Shown here in pieces: positions 35,143-43,685 of a stretch of 64,000 nucleotides of DNA; within the stretch, counting starts at the first letter, position 1, and the number at the start of each line of letters is the position of its first letter. Source of the stretch: Rubricoccus sp038746605 (GTDB lineage: Bacteria > Bacteroidota > Rhodothermia > Rhodothermales > Rubricoccaceae); the NCBI GenBank assembly GCA_038746605.1, contig JBCDKM010000005.1, positions 1 through 64,000 of the forward strand, in the 5' to 3' direction. The position numbers were made by a program, and so were the translations under genes. The notes beneath the pieces were generated by a model. The model ran no database searches and had not been told where the DNA came from. It saw only the letters and a program-made list of their open reading frames with translations.

Positions 35143-35496
35143 GTGTCGACTCGTGACTATGTCCGACAGGCCCGATTCCCACTCCATGAGATCTGGGACG
35201 AGTCTGGCGATGTTGTGGCTGTTGAGTCCGGAGAGGAACTCAACGAGTCTGCTCTCCGGGTTCTCCTCCGCTCAGGTCCCGTGCACTTCGTCGTCGCGGA
35301 TGCAGGGTTACCTCTTCGCTGGATTCCGCTGGACGAGTCGTTCGCTTTCTGGAAGCGAGACGTTCGCTCCCACCTCGCGGACCCAGGCGCTCCGTCGTTC
35401 AGGCTCGAGGACTTTCCTGGGGACTACCTCTATTTCGCTACGCAGTGGCTATGGGACCGAGAGCGACCACTCGTCGTGCTCGTGATCTGGCATTGA
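35143..35496 (+). CDS. Hypothetical protein, about 117 residues
   Basis: The frame is open from GTG 35065, but residues 1-26 of that version would translate the palindromic repeat (CPPRCRGG) and spacer, so I prefer GTG 35143 (VSTRDYVRQARFPLHEIW). No signal or membrane segment is seen. The sequence mixes strands and aromatic residues (VHFVVADAGLPLRWIPLDES, GDYLYFATQWLWDRERPLVV). Codon use is less biased than in neighbours. It lies between the ParA pair and a convergent transpeptidase gene. No family is recognised, and it may belong to the ParA operon. Confidence 0.55.
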   Translation: MSTRDYVRQARFPLHEIWDESGDVVAVESGEELNESALRVLLRSGPVHFVVADAGLPLRWIPLDESFAFWKRDVRSHLADPGAPSFRLEDFPGDYLYFATQWLWDRERPLVVLVIWH

Positions 35497-35525
35497 GTCC
35501 CGAGCGGAGAGAAGTAGCCGCTCGG

Positions 35526-37199
35526 CTACACTGTACCCGTCAGCGCCGCGAGTTGCCTCCGGTCGTACCCGTACGGGTCGTCGTGGAAGACCAGCGCGCC
35601 GGAGTCGTCCACCTCGGCGGTGAGATAGACGAAGTGAGTCAGGACCGGATCGGCTAGCGGGACGCCCTGTCGCTGCGGGCCTCGCCGGTAGGCGTGCTGC
35701 GCGCGTTCCTCGTCCCAGCCTTCCGCTCGGAGGAGATAGGCGGCCAGCGCCTCCGCGTCGCCTGCGTGGACGCATCCCGACGACACCGGGCCACCGAAGT
35801 CTGAGCGGTTGGTGTCATGGATGAGAATGGCGTAGGGGTTCGTCATTGGGAATTTGGCCCGGCCGAGAGGGTTGGAAGCGCCGGGCCGCTGCACGAACCG
35901 AAACTCCCCGACGGAGACCGAATCCCACAGCACGAGGCGGCTGTCCACGGGCGCGCCGTTCTGGTAGACCTCGAAGCCCTGGCGCCAGAGCGAGAGGCTA
36001 TCGGCCTGTGCCATCGGGAAGACCTGCGCGGCGGCAAGGGACTTCGGCACGAACCACGCGGGACGGAAGACGACGCGCGTGATGGAGTCTGTGAGGACGG
36101 GCGTCGTCCATCCCGTGGTCTGCGCGTTGCCGATGTTGACGACCATCTCCAGGCCGACGCTGCCGTCTGGCTCGCGGACCTCCAGGTGGTAGGCGGGAAG
36201 GTTGACCCAGACGTGACGGCCGGTGAACTCGCGCGGGAGCCAGCGCCAGCGCTCCACGTTCAGCGCGACCCGGTCGGCGAGGCTGTCGAGGTCGGCGTTG
36301 AGGGCGTCCGTGGTGGCGGCGTCAAGGATAGAATCCGCGTCGAGTTGGTGGGCGGTGCGGAAGCGCGCGAGAGCGCCTGCGAGGGCGTCATCGAAGAGGT
36401 ACGGGTCGTTGTCGTCCCAGCCCGTGGTGGGGCCGTCCTCTCCGAGGTAGCCGAAGGCGGCGAGCCGGGCGCGGACGTGCGGGACGCGGATGGAGTGCTG
36501 ACCGAGCATCAGCGGGGCCCCGTCCGGGATGGGCGCGATGTCAGCACGGCGGAGCCGGGCGAGGGCATGGCGGAGAGCGAGGGCCTGTGGGTGGCTCGGC
36601 TGAAGCGCCTCTACGGCGTCCAGGGCAGCGGAAGCGTCTCCGCTCGCGATGGCGTCGCGCGCGGCCTCGTGAGCGATGGAATCTGGCCTCGCGGGAAACC
36701 AGGTGCCCGGATGGAGTGCGGCGGGATCGAGACGTTCCCCAGCGAGGGCGTCCGCGAGGCGGAAGAGGGCGTCGGTGAGACGCACATCGGCGCGAGCGAC
36801 GGCGAGGGGGCGGGGGTCTGGCGTGACCTCCCTCGCCTCGGCACCGAGGCGGGCGTACTCGGTGCGGGCGCCTTCCCAGCGGGCGAGTTCGTTTCGCGCG
36901 TCGTCTGCGCCGATGCTCGCGGGGTCGATCCCGTCTTTTGCGACCGTCGCGAGCCGGGCAGAGAGGGCGCGGCGCTCGTCGGCGTTCCAGAGCGGGGCCC
37001 AGTCTCGCGAGGCGTACAGCGCACGCGTGCCCTCGTGCTGTCCGATCCCTGCGACGCGCTCTACGGCCTCGCGGACCGCCTCGGCCTCCACTCGGGCGGG
37101 GCCTTTGTCGCCGCCGAAGAGGTCTGAGAAAAGGCCCCACGCGAGGGACCACGCGAGGACGAGAGCGAGCGGGTGGGAAGACAGGCGGATGGCGGTCAC
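35526..37199 (-). CDS. L,D-transpeptidase with peptidoglycan-binding domain (paralog 1)
   Basis: 557 residues from GTG 37199, which yields an N-terminal membrane segment (LSSHPLALVLAWSLAWGLF). A helical scaffold domain is followed by a PG_binding_1 domain (about 310-375, ALAGALARFRTAHQLDADSI) and the YkuD domain with HDTNRSDFGGPVSSGCVHAGD. The catalytic Cys is in SSGCVH, where the usual Arg is His. It forms 3-3 cross-links or attaches proteins in the periplasm. Residues 116-123, ARLGAEAR, come from a palindromic repeat. It is the last of three tandem paralogs, and the only one where I see the PG-binding module. Confidence 0.9.
   Translation of the reverse strand: MTAIRLSSHPLALVLAWSLAWGLFSDLFGGDKGPARVEAEAVREAVERVAGIGQHEGTRALYASRDWAPLWNADERRALSARLATVAKDGIDPASIGADDARNELARWEGARTEYARLGAEAREVTPDPRPLAVARADVRLTDALFRLADALAGERLDPAALHPGTWFPARPDSIAHEAARDAIASGDASAALDAVEALQPSHPQALALRHALARLRRADIAPIPDGAPLMLGQHSIRVPHVRARLAAFGYLGEDGPTTGWDDNDPYLFDDALAGALARFRTAHQLDADSILDAATTDALNADLDSLADRVALNVERWRWLPREFTGRHVWVNLPAYHLEVREPDGSVGLEMVVNIGNAQTTGWTTPVLTDSITRVVFRPAWFVPKSLAAAQVFPMAQADSLSLWRQGFEVYQNGAPVDSRLVLWDSVSVGEFRFVQRPGASNPLGRAKFPMTNPYAILIHDTNRSDFGGPVSSGCVHAGDAEALAAYLLRAEGWDEERAQHAYRRGPQRQGVPLADPVLTHFVYLTAEVDDSGALVFHDDPYGYDRRQLAALTGTV
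36832..36853. repeat. Palindromic repeat, short form, copy 10, inside L,D-transpeptidase 1
   Basis: One outer base differs in the left arm (CTCGCCTCGG). In frame it encodes ARLGAEAR in the N-terminal scaffold region. Confidence 0.9.
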
Positions 37200-37278
37200 G
37201 GGAGGTGGGCGTACGCTCGCAAACGGCGGAGCGGACCCCAATGGTACGCGCGCGGTCCCGGGGGACGTAACGGGATCG

Positions 37279-38814
37279 TTACCGCTCGGCCGTCTGCACA
37301 GGCGGTTCAGGCAGATCGATGCCGAGCGCGGCGGCGAGTTCACGGTCGCGGCCGTAGACATCCTCGAAGGTTTGGAGTCCGTCCTCGCCGGGCCACGCAG
37401 TGAAGTAGACGATGTGGACCGGGAAGCGTTGGCGGAGCCGCACACCGCTCGTGCGCGGGCGTCCATCGATGATGCCGCTCGCGCGTCCGTCCGCCCAGCC
37501 GTTGGTGCGCGTCAGGATGGCGTCTGCGAGGGCGCCCGGGTCCTCGGCGCGGACGCAGCCGTGGGAGAGCGCACGCTCGTCACCGTCGAACTCCTCGGGC
37601 GTGTTGGTGTCGTGGACGAGGATGAAGTGCCGGTTCGGCATCACGAACTTGACGCGGCCGAGGGCGCCTTGCGGCCCGCCTCGCTGCACGACGCGGTACG
37701 TGCCGGGCCTCGCGCGATCCCAGTTGACCTCGCGCGGATCCAGCTTCCGGCCACCCCGGAACAGGTCGAAGCCGCGCTCATAGAGGCTTTGACCGCCATC
37801 CTCGCGGGCTTCCGGGATGATCTCGCGACGCAGGATGGTGGGCGTCGGTGTCCAGGTGGGGAAGAACGAGACGGAGCGGATGGGGTCCGAGAGGACGGGC
37901 GTCTGCCAGTCGGGCTCGGTCTGACCGATGGTGGCCTCCATGTCGAGGACGGTCTCGCCGCGTTCGCGAAGCGTCAGTCGTGCGGCCGGGACGTTGACGA
38001 GCACGTGCGCCGCTCCGAAGTCCCCGGGGAGCCAACGCCAGCGCTCCAGGTTGAGGCGGAGCAACGCCACCTCGCGTGGAGCGTAGCGAACCTCCGGCGC
38101 CTCGGGCCATGTGGCGGTTTCCCGTGCGCGATGCGTGGAAGCGGGCTGGAACGCTTCGTAGTCGATCTCGAACCGGCTCGCGAGATCGCGGCGAAGGGCG
38201 TGATACTCGGGATGAGTCGGCTGGAGGGCGTCGAGGCTCGCGAGGAGGGTGGTGGCGGGATCGTCGGCGTCCAGCGCATCGCGGACGAGGTCGGCTGGAT
38301 CCGTGGCGCGGCGGCGCTCGACCTCGCGTGTGAGGAACCAGTGCCCCTCGTGGATCTCTTCGGGATCGACGCGATGCCCGGCGAGGGCGTCCGCGAGGCG
38401 GAGGAGAGCGTCGGTGAGGAGGAGGTCGCGGCGGAGGGAATCCGGGCGGAGGCGGAGGGTGCGGCGTTCGTCGGCGTGAGTCTCGTGGGGAAGGAGGCCG
38501 TCGGCGTGGGCAGCGTCGAGGCGGGCGTCGAGGCGGGCGTGGTCGCCGGGCCACGCGAGGGCGTAGTCGCGCTCGGCGTAGAGGTCGGGGAGGGCCTCGT
38601 GCCAGGCGCCGTTGGCGATCCACTGGCGGAGGCGGTCGTCAGGAGGGGGCTCGTCTGTCGCGGCAGGGCCTTGCGCGAGGGCGGCCAGCGGGGCGAGCAA
38701 GAGCAGGGCGACTACGATCCAGCCCCGTCCGCCTCGGTGCCGAGGCGGGCAGGGTGGGGCGGGAAAGGTCGCCGGTGCGTCGGCGTCGTGTCGGGTCTCC
38801 ACGGGGCAGGCCAA
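37279..38814 (-). CDS. L,D-transpeptidase (paralog 2)
   Basis: 511 residues from ATG 38814 (GTG at codon 5 is possible). The signal segment GWIVVALLLLAPLAALAQ is preceded by an unusually long n-region that contains a palindromic repeat translated as PPRHRGG. The scaffold domain (about 60-300) is followed by YkuD with HDTNTPEEFDGDERALSHGCVRAED: catalytic Cys in SHGCVR, the canonical form. It is expected to be periplasmic or exported. Ten nt separate it from the upstream paralog and 79 nt from the downstream one, so all three are probably co-transcribed. Confidence 0.92.
   Translation of the reverse strand: MACPVETRHDADAPATFPAPPCPPRHRGGRGWIVVALLLLAPLAALAQGPAATDEPPPDDRLRQWIANGAWHEALPDLYAERDYALAWPGDHARLDARLDAAHADGLLPHETHADERRTLRLRPDSLRRDLLLTDALLRLADALAGHRVDPEEIHEGHWFLTREVERRRATDPADLVRDALDADDPATTLLASLDALQPTHPEYHALRRDLASRFEIDYEAFQPASTHRARETATWPEAPEVRYAPREVALLRLNLERWRWLPGDFGAAHVLVNVPAARLTLRERGETVLDMEATIGQTEPDWQTPVLSDPIRSVSFFPTWTPTPTILRREIIPEAREDGGQSLYERGFDLFRGGRKLDPREVNWDRARPGTYRVVQRGGPQGALGRVKFVMPNRHFILVHDTNTPEEFDGDERALSHGCVRAEDPGALADAILTRTNGWADGRASGIIDGRPRTSGVRLRQRFPVHIVYFTAWPGEDGLQTFEDVYGRDRELAAALGIDLPEPPVQTAER
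38728..38749. repeat. Palindromic repeat, short form, copy 11, inside L,D-transpeptidase 2
   Basis: Arms TCCGCCTCGG and CCGAGGCGGG around TG. It is read in a different frame from the other intragenic copies (PPRHRGG) and sits in the n-region of the signal peptide. Confidence 0.88.
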
Positions 38815-38824
38815 GTGGTGGGTC

Positions 38825-40249
38825 CTAGAGCGTCAGGCCGAGAGCCTCGGCGAGGGCGGAATCGCGAGAATACACGTCTGCGGGGAGGGTGAGGGTTCCG
38901 TCTGCCTCGGGCCACGCCGTGAAGTAGGCGAGGTGGACCGGAAGCTCCGCCTCTATCTCGACGGTCTCGGTGATCCACGAGCCCTCGAATTTCGTCGCGA
39001 CCGAGTCCGCCGTCCAGCCGTTCGTGCGGGTCAGGAGCGCCGTCGCGAAATCGCGCGGGTGGGCGGCGCGGACGCAGCCGTGCGAGAGGGCCCGGACCTC
39101 GCGCTTGAAGCCTCGCTTGGCGTTCGTGTCGTGGATGTAGACGAAGTGGTCGTTGGGAAACATGAACTTGGCGCGGCCCATCGCGTTGCCGGGGCCGGGC
39201 GGTTGGGTGCGGCCGGGCACCACCTCGCCGTACGTCTCGCGCTGGATGGAGGCGGGCATGATCCACGGCGGGCTGAAGACGATGGTCTGCATTGTGTCCG
39301 TGAAGGCCGGGGTCTGCCATCGTCCGGGTTTGCCGACGACTACGTCCATGTCGAACACATCGGCGCCGTCCTCGCGGACCCAGAGGTGGTACGAGGGCAC
39401 GTTGACCATCACGTGGTGCGTGCCGAGGTCTCGCGGGAGCCAGCGCCAGCGCTCCATGTTGAGGCGGAGGAGGTTGGCGGAGACGGAGTCGGGACCGGTG
39501 CCATCTAACTGACGAGAGAGAGCCGCACGGAGGTGGCGGTAGCCCCGGTGCTGCGGCGCGAGGGTCGCGAGCCAGTCGGCGATGGGCTCTTCGCTCTTGA
39601 GCGCTTGTGCCAGTTCGGCGGGCACATCGCGAGGTGTCCGGGCATCCATCCAGAGGTCGCCGTAGAGAGCCTCGGGATCGGTGCGGGCGCCCGCGAGGTC
39701 GGCAGCGTAGCGGAACAGGGCGTCGGTGAGTGCGAGGTCCAGGTCGGCCAGGACGGTGTCGGCAACGGGACGTTTTTGCTTCGGGTCGCGTGCGTCGATG
39801 GCATGCGCGATGGCAGTGAGCGACCTCGCGTGGTAGACCGCCGGATCCAAGCCGTCTCGGTCTGCCTGGCGCAGCGCGTGGAGAAGCGTGTCGCGCGAGG
39901 CGCGGTCGGTCCAGGCGAGCGTGAGGCCGCGCGCGTGGTAGAACGGGAGCACCTCCGGACGGAGCACGATCCGCTCGCGTCCGAGCCAGACCGCAGGCTC
40001 CGAGGTCTGTCGGGAAGCGAGCAGAGCCGCCTCGGCGAGAGCGTCGAGGTGGGCAGGGTCGAGTGTGGCGAGCGAGTCCACCGTCATGGAGTCCGCGCCG
40101 ACGCGGAGCGCGAGGCCGACCCGGGCGGGATCGGGCGCGGGCTTCGAGAAGGCGAACATCAGGCCGCCCGCGAGCACGAGGACGAGAAGCAGGCCTCCCA
40201 AGGACATCAGGAGGGGCCTCCGGGGGAGGCGGGGGAAACGAGTCTCCAT
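38825..40249 (-). CDS. L,D-transpeptidase (paralog 3)
   Basis: 474 residues from ATG 40249. One N-terminal membrane anchor (LLMSLGGLLLVLVLAGGLMF) precedes the scaffold domain. YkuD carries HDTNAKRGFKREVRALSHGCVRAAH with the catalytic Cys in SHGCVR. Shared stretches such as LNMERWRWLPRDLGTHHVMV and the matching LNVERWRWLP and LNLERWRWLP show the three genes arose by duplication. It is first in the operon, divergent from a papain-fold protein across a 99-nt promoter region. Confidence 0.92.
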   Translation of the reverse strand: METRFPRLPRRPLLMSLGGLLLVLVLAGGLMFAFSKPAPDPARVGLALRVGADSMTVDSLATLDPAHLDALAEAALLASRQTSEPAVWLGRERIVLRPEVLPFYHARGLTLAWTDRASRDTLLHALRQADRDGLDPAVYHARSLTAIAHAIDARDPKQKRPVADTVLADLDLALTDALFRYAADLAGARTDPEALYGDLWMDARTPRDVPAELAQALKSEEPIADWLATLAPQHRGYRHLRAALSRQLDGTGPDSVSANLLRLNMERWRWLPRDLGTHHVMVNVPSYHLWVREDGADVFDMDVVVGKPGRWQTPAFTDTMQTIVFSPPWIMPASIQRETYGEVVPGRTQPPGPGNAMGRAKFMFPNDHFVYIHDTNAKRGFKREVRALSHGCVRAAHPRDFATALLTRTNGWTADSVATKFEGSWITETVEIEAELPVHLAYFTAWPEADGTLTLPADVYSRDSALAEALGLTL

Positions 40250-40348
40250 AGGGGGAAGCGCGGGCCCAGCGGGAGCGATCCCAACCGCGGCTTCACATGG
40301 AGTATACATTGCCCGCCCGATTCTCCGCCATTCCCCGAACGGCCCATC

Positions 40349-41176
40349 GTGCCTGCCCTCACGTCTCCACCCTTTGCCTCCAAACGGCGCATTGTCCTAC
40401 CCTTCGATCCGGCGCGCGATGGGTTCTCGTTCGCGAACTCCTTCGCGTGGACCGATGCGGATCTGGACCACCTCGCGCGGTGGCTCCGTCCGCTCTCGGT
40501 CGCCGCGCTGGCAGCGCTCGGTGGGGCGGGAGGGAGGCTGTTCGGGAAGGCACCGGCCAGTGCGGTCGCGACGGGAGCGCTGGCGGCGGCGGGCGGAGGC
40601 GACGCGCTCGTGCACCGCATCGCGAGGCGGTGGCGAACGTTCGGCCTCTGTGGCGGGATGGCGCTCGCAGCCATCGAGCGGTTCGAGTCCGGGAGTCCGG
40701 TGCCGACCTCGGCGCTACAAAAGGACGCGATGCGCTCGCTGCTGCGTCGGCGGCAGGCGGAGACGCTGCGGCACTCGCTGCCCCGGTTCGTGCGGGAGTG
40801 GACCGTCGCGCGGTGGGACGGCACGGAGCACCCGCCTCTGGGTGCCCGCCTCGGTGCCGAGGTGGAACGGGCCACGCGCCGGTTGGAGAGCGGCCGACCC
40901 GTCATCCTCGGCCTTGTCGGCGACTCTCCTGACCCCTTCGCGAACCACCAGGTGGTGGCGTTCGGCGTGGAGCGCGGCGAGCATCCCGCCGAGACGACGT
41001 TTTTCGTGTACGACCCGAACGCGCCGGGTGTCACACGCCACATCCGCACCGCGCTCGTCCCAGGCACTCAGCGCACGGCCATCTCCACGGACCTCCCGAC
41101 GGGCCGTCGCGCCAACGGGCGGTGCCACCTGTCCACGCGTCCCGGGTGGCTGGCGAGCGTCTTCGTGGTGATGTAG
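40349..41176 (+). CDS. Papain-like cysteine peptidase superfamily protein
   Basis: 275 residues from GTG 40349. A Cys-His-Asp/Asn arrangement typical of papain/C39-like folds is visible: FGLCGGMALAAIERF (Cys near residue 96), NHQVVAFGVERGE (His) and FFVYDPNAPGVTRH (Asp). No signal peptide is seen. The central loop LGARLGAEVERATRRL contains a copy of the palindromic repeat. It is divergent from three L,D-transpeptidase genes. It could be a peptidase or a structural relative such as a transglutaminase-like amidase. The substrate is unknown. The stop codon touches another palindrome. Confidence 0.7.
   Translation: MPALTSPPFASKRRIVLPFDPARDGFSFANSFAWTDADLDHLARWLRPLSVAALAALGGAGGRLFGKAPASAVATGALAAAGGGDALVHRIARRWRTFGLCGGMALAAIERFESGSPVPTSALQKDAMRSLLRRRQAETLRHSLPRFVREWTVARWDGTEHPPLGARLGAEVERATRRLESGRPVILGLVGDSPDPFANHQVVAFGVERGEHPAETTFFVYDPNAPGVTRHIRTALVPGTQRTAISTDLPTGRRANGRCHLSTRPGWLASVFVVM
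40845..40866. repeat. Palindromic repeat, short form, copy 12, inside the papain-like gene
   Basis: Left arm perfect; right arm CCGAGGTGGA has two changes. In frame it encodes ARLGAEVE. Confidence 0.88.
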
Positions 41177-41197
41177 CCGCCTCGGCACCGAGGCGGG
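41176..41197. repeat. Palindromic repeat, short form, copy 13
   Basis: Arms GCCGCCTCGG and CCGAGGCGGG around CA. Its first base is the last base of the papain-like gene stop codon. It sits between convergent genes, 14 nt from the stop of the acyl-CoA dehydrogenase-like gene. Confidence 0.92.
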
Positions 41198-41211
41198 CGG
41201 AGTCAGGTAGG

Positions 41212-43521
41212 TCAGAGCAAGTCGGAGGCGAGCACCTCCTCGGGGATCCCCCACGCCGCGACGAGATCCAGCGCAAGTGGGCGGACCTCATCAAGGAGCC
41301 GGTTGACCTCCGTTCGCATCGCCTTCGAGACCGACCCGTCGAAGAGCCCCTCTTCGAGGTACCAACCCCGGTTGGCCTCTAGCGTGTGGAGCGCCCAGAG
41401 TTGGTAGACCATCTCCAGCGGGTGCCCGAGGCCGTCGGACTCGCCCGCCTCGACGGCCTCGCGGAACCGCTCCAGGATGAGACGCTCGGCGTGGGCGCGG
41501 GCCAGCGTGAGGAGGTGATCCTGCACGTCGGTGAACGCCTCGAAGGAGTCCACCCCGGCGTCGATGCGGCCCTTGAGGCGCTGGGCGGCGGTGACGAGGA
41601 GTTGGCGCTCGCGGCGCTCGAACAGCTTCGCGTGCCACTCGGAGTCCGCGAGGTGCTCCCGGGACGAGTTGCGCCGCGTGAGCGGGTTGATCTCGCCGAA
41701 GGTCACGTCGGCCAGATCGCGGACGTAGCGGAGCAGGCCGAACGCGTTCAGGTCCGCGAACTCCTGCTGGTAGCCTGCCAATAGCCCTTTCGCGACTTGC
41801 AGCAGGAGGACCGTGTTATCGCCCTCGAAGGTGGTGAAGATGTCGGAGTCGGCCTTGCGCGAGGCGATCCGCGACGACCACCGGAAGCCCTCGCCACCGC
41901 AGGCTTCGCGCGCCTCCTGAAGCGACTGCGTTGCGTGCCAGGAGGCCAGCGCCTTGAACGCGCCCGCCTCGTTCTCGATCTCGCGCGTGTCGCCATCCGG
42001 CGGGAGGTTGGAGAATCGCTCCGCGAGGTCGTGCAAGGCGAACGAGAGTCCGTAGCTCGTCGCGAGGAGAGGGAGGAGGCGGCGTCGGTGCGAGAGATAG
42101 TCCATGAGCGGGACCTCGTCGCCTCCGGCCGGGCCGAACTGGCGGCGGCGTTCGCCGTAGCGGATCGCGATCTCGATGCCCGCCTTCGCGGCGGAGTTGG
42201 CGGCGCTGCCCACCGCGATGCGTCCGCCCACAAGCGTGCCGAGCATCACGAAGAAGCGCTTGCTCGCGCTCGGGATGGGCGAGGTGTAGGTGCCGTCCTC
42301 GGAGACTTGCGCGAAGCGGTCGAGGAGGTTCTCGCGCGGGACGCGGACGTGGTCGAACCAGATGCGGCCGTTGTCCACTCCGTTGAGGCCCATCTTGTGG
42401 CCGCTGTCGCCGATGCGGATGCCGGGGAGCACATTCCCGTCGTCATCGCGGAGGGGGACGACGAAGGCGTGCACGCCGTAGCTCGGCGCGTCGCCGATGA
42501 TGAGTTGCGCGAAGACGGAGGCGATCCGGCCGTGCTTGGCGGCGTTGCCGATCCACTCCTTGTGATCGCGGTCCGTGGGGGTGTGGATCACCCACTCGTC
42601 CGTTTCCAAGTCCAGCGTGGCGGTCGTCTGGAGATCGCGGACGTTGGAGCCGTGACCGCGCTCGCTCATCGCGAAGCAGCCCGGAAGCTCCAGCGTGCCC
42701 GTCTGCGGGAGGTAGGCACGGCGGTGCTTTTCGGTGCCCAGCTGGTTGACGCTCCCGCCCCAGAGCCCGAACTGCACGCCGAACTTGATCGCGAGGTCGA
42801 GGTCGTGGAAGGCGATGGTCTCCAGGGCGGCGATAAAGCCGCCGAGGTCGTCCTGGCCCCCCGCGTACTCCGGGTACGCCAGCGCGCCGATGCCCTGGTC
42901 GGCGAGGAGCGTGGTCCATTTCAGGACGAGATCGCGGTAGTCCGCCTTCGAGATTTCGGGGTCCGGGCGGGCGAAGGCGGGATCGCGGAGGAGGCTGCGG
43001 ACCTTCTCGCGCACCTCGGCCCTCGGTCCGCCCACGAGGCGGTGCATCGCCTCCACGTCGAACATTCGCACCGGCTCCGGTGGCGCACCCACGGCGCCGT
43101 CGCCTCCGGGCGGGCGGGTCTCCACGAGGTCGCGCACCACCTCCGTCGTGACGATCCCGAGGGCGCTCTCGATCTCCGCGAGCGCGCGCCGTCCTTCCTC
43201 GGTCGCGACGATGCCGCCGCTGCGCCCGGCCATCTCGGCGAGTTCGCAGGCGAGAGCAGTGAGTGTCTTCTCCGAGGCGCCGGGAAGGTCTGTGGCCGCC
43301 TCGCGGATGCTGCGGACCCACCCGAAGTAGGTCGTAGCGTCGGGCGGGTTCTGGGGATCCAGCCACGCGCCCACTTGCTCGCGCTCGTCGTCCGCGAGGC
43401 CGTCCAGACTGGCGAGGCGCTCGCGGAGGGCGTCGATCTCGCCGGGCGCAAGGAGGCCATCGGCCCAGGCGACGTACAGGAAGGGGAGGAGGGAAGCGGA
43501 AGTCGAGGTGGCGGCGGGCAT
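41212..43521 (-). CDS. Acyl-CoA oxidase/dehydrogenase with N-terminal TerB-like domain
   Basis: 769 residues. Residues 1 to about 140 form a helical TerB-like domain (LLPFLYVAWADGLLAPGEIDALRERLASL). From about 165 onward the acyl-CoA dehydrogenase/oxidase fold follows: GIGALAYPEYAGGQDD, GCFAMSERGHGSNVRDLQTTA (FAD and substrate loop), SGHKMGLNGVDNGRIWFDHVRVPR, QSLQEACGG-like REACGGEGF and DIFTTFEGDNTVLLLQVAKGLL. Sequence style and length fit acyl-CoA oxidases (peroxisomal-type), which pass electrons to oxygen, but an ETF-linked dehydrogenase cannot be excluded. The TerB fusion is unusual and may localise or regulate the enzyme. Confidence 0.88.
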   Translation of the reverse strand: MPAATSTSASLLPFLYVAWADGLLAPGEIDALRERLASLDGLADDEREQVGAWLDPQNPPDATTYFGWVRSIREAATDLPGASEKTLTALACELAEMAGRSGGIVATEEGRRALAEIESALGIVTTEVVRDLVETRPPGGDGAVGAPPEPVRMFDVEAMHRLVGGPRAEVREKVRSLLRDPAFARPDPEISKADYRDLVLKWTTLLADQGIGALAYPEYAGGQDDLGGFIAALETIAFHDLDLAIKFGVQFGLWGGSVNQLGTEKHRRAYLPQTGTLELPGCFAMSERGHGSNVRDLQTTATLDLETDEWVIHTPTDRDHKEWIGNAAKHGRIASVFAQLIIGDAPSYGVHAFVVPLRDDDGNVLPGIRIGDSGHKMGLNGVDNGRIWFDHVRVPRENLLDRFAQVSEDGTYTSPIPSASKRFFVMLGTLVGGRIAVGSAANSAAKAGIEIAIRYGERRRQFGPAGGDEVPLMDYLSHRRRLLPLLATSYGLSFALHDLAERFSNLPPDGDTREIENEAGAFKALASWHATQSLQEAREACGGEGFRWSSRIASRKADSDIFTTFEGDNTVLLLQVAKGLLAGYQQEFADLNAFGLLRYVRDLADVTFGEINPLTRRNSSREHLADSEWHAKLFERRERQLLVTAAQRLKGRIDAGVDSFEAFTDVQDHLLTLARAHAERLILERFREAVEAGESDGLGHPLEMVYQLWALHTLEANRGWYLEEGLFDGSVSKAMRTEVNRLLDEVRPLALDLVAAWGIPEEVLASDLL

Positions 43522-43607
43522 CGCGAAAGCGGAGAGGGTGAGGGTGATACCGCGCGAGAGCCCAACGGTTGCTCTGCGGGTGAGGGATGCCCACGAACGG
43601 ACTGGAA

Positions 43608-43619
43608 GATGACGTCATC
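43608..43619. promoter_or_regulatory. 12-bp perfect palindrome in the prfB / acyl-CoA oxidase divergent region
   Basis: GATGACGTCATC, 86 nt upstream of the acyl-CoA oxidase start and 66 nt upstream of prfB. Such a symmetric site in a divergent region is a plausible operator. No regulator gene is adjacent. Confidence 0.45.
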
Positions 43620-43685
43620 GCCTGAACGTCCGGTGAGTCTCCCGAGGCGGGCGGACCTGGCCGCGTATGAGCGGTAGCTTTCCGC

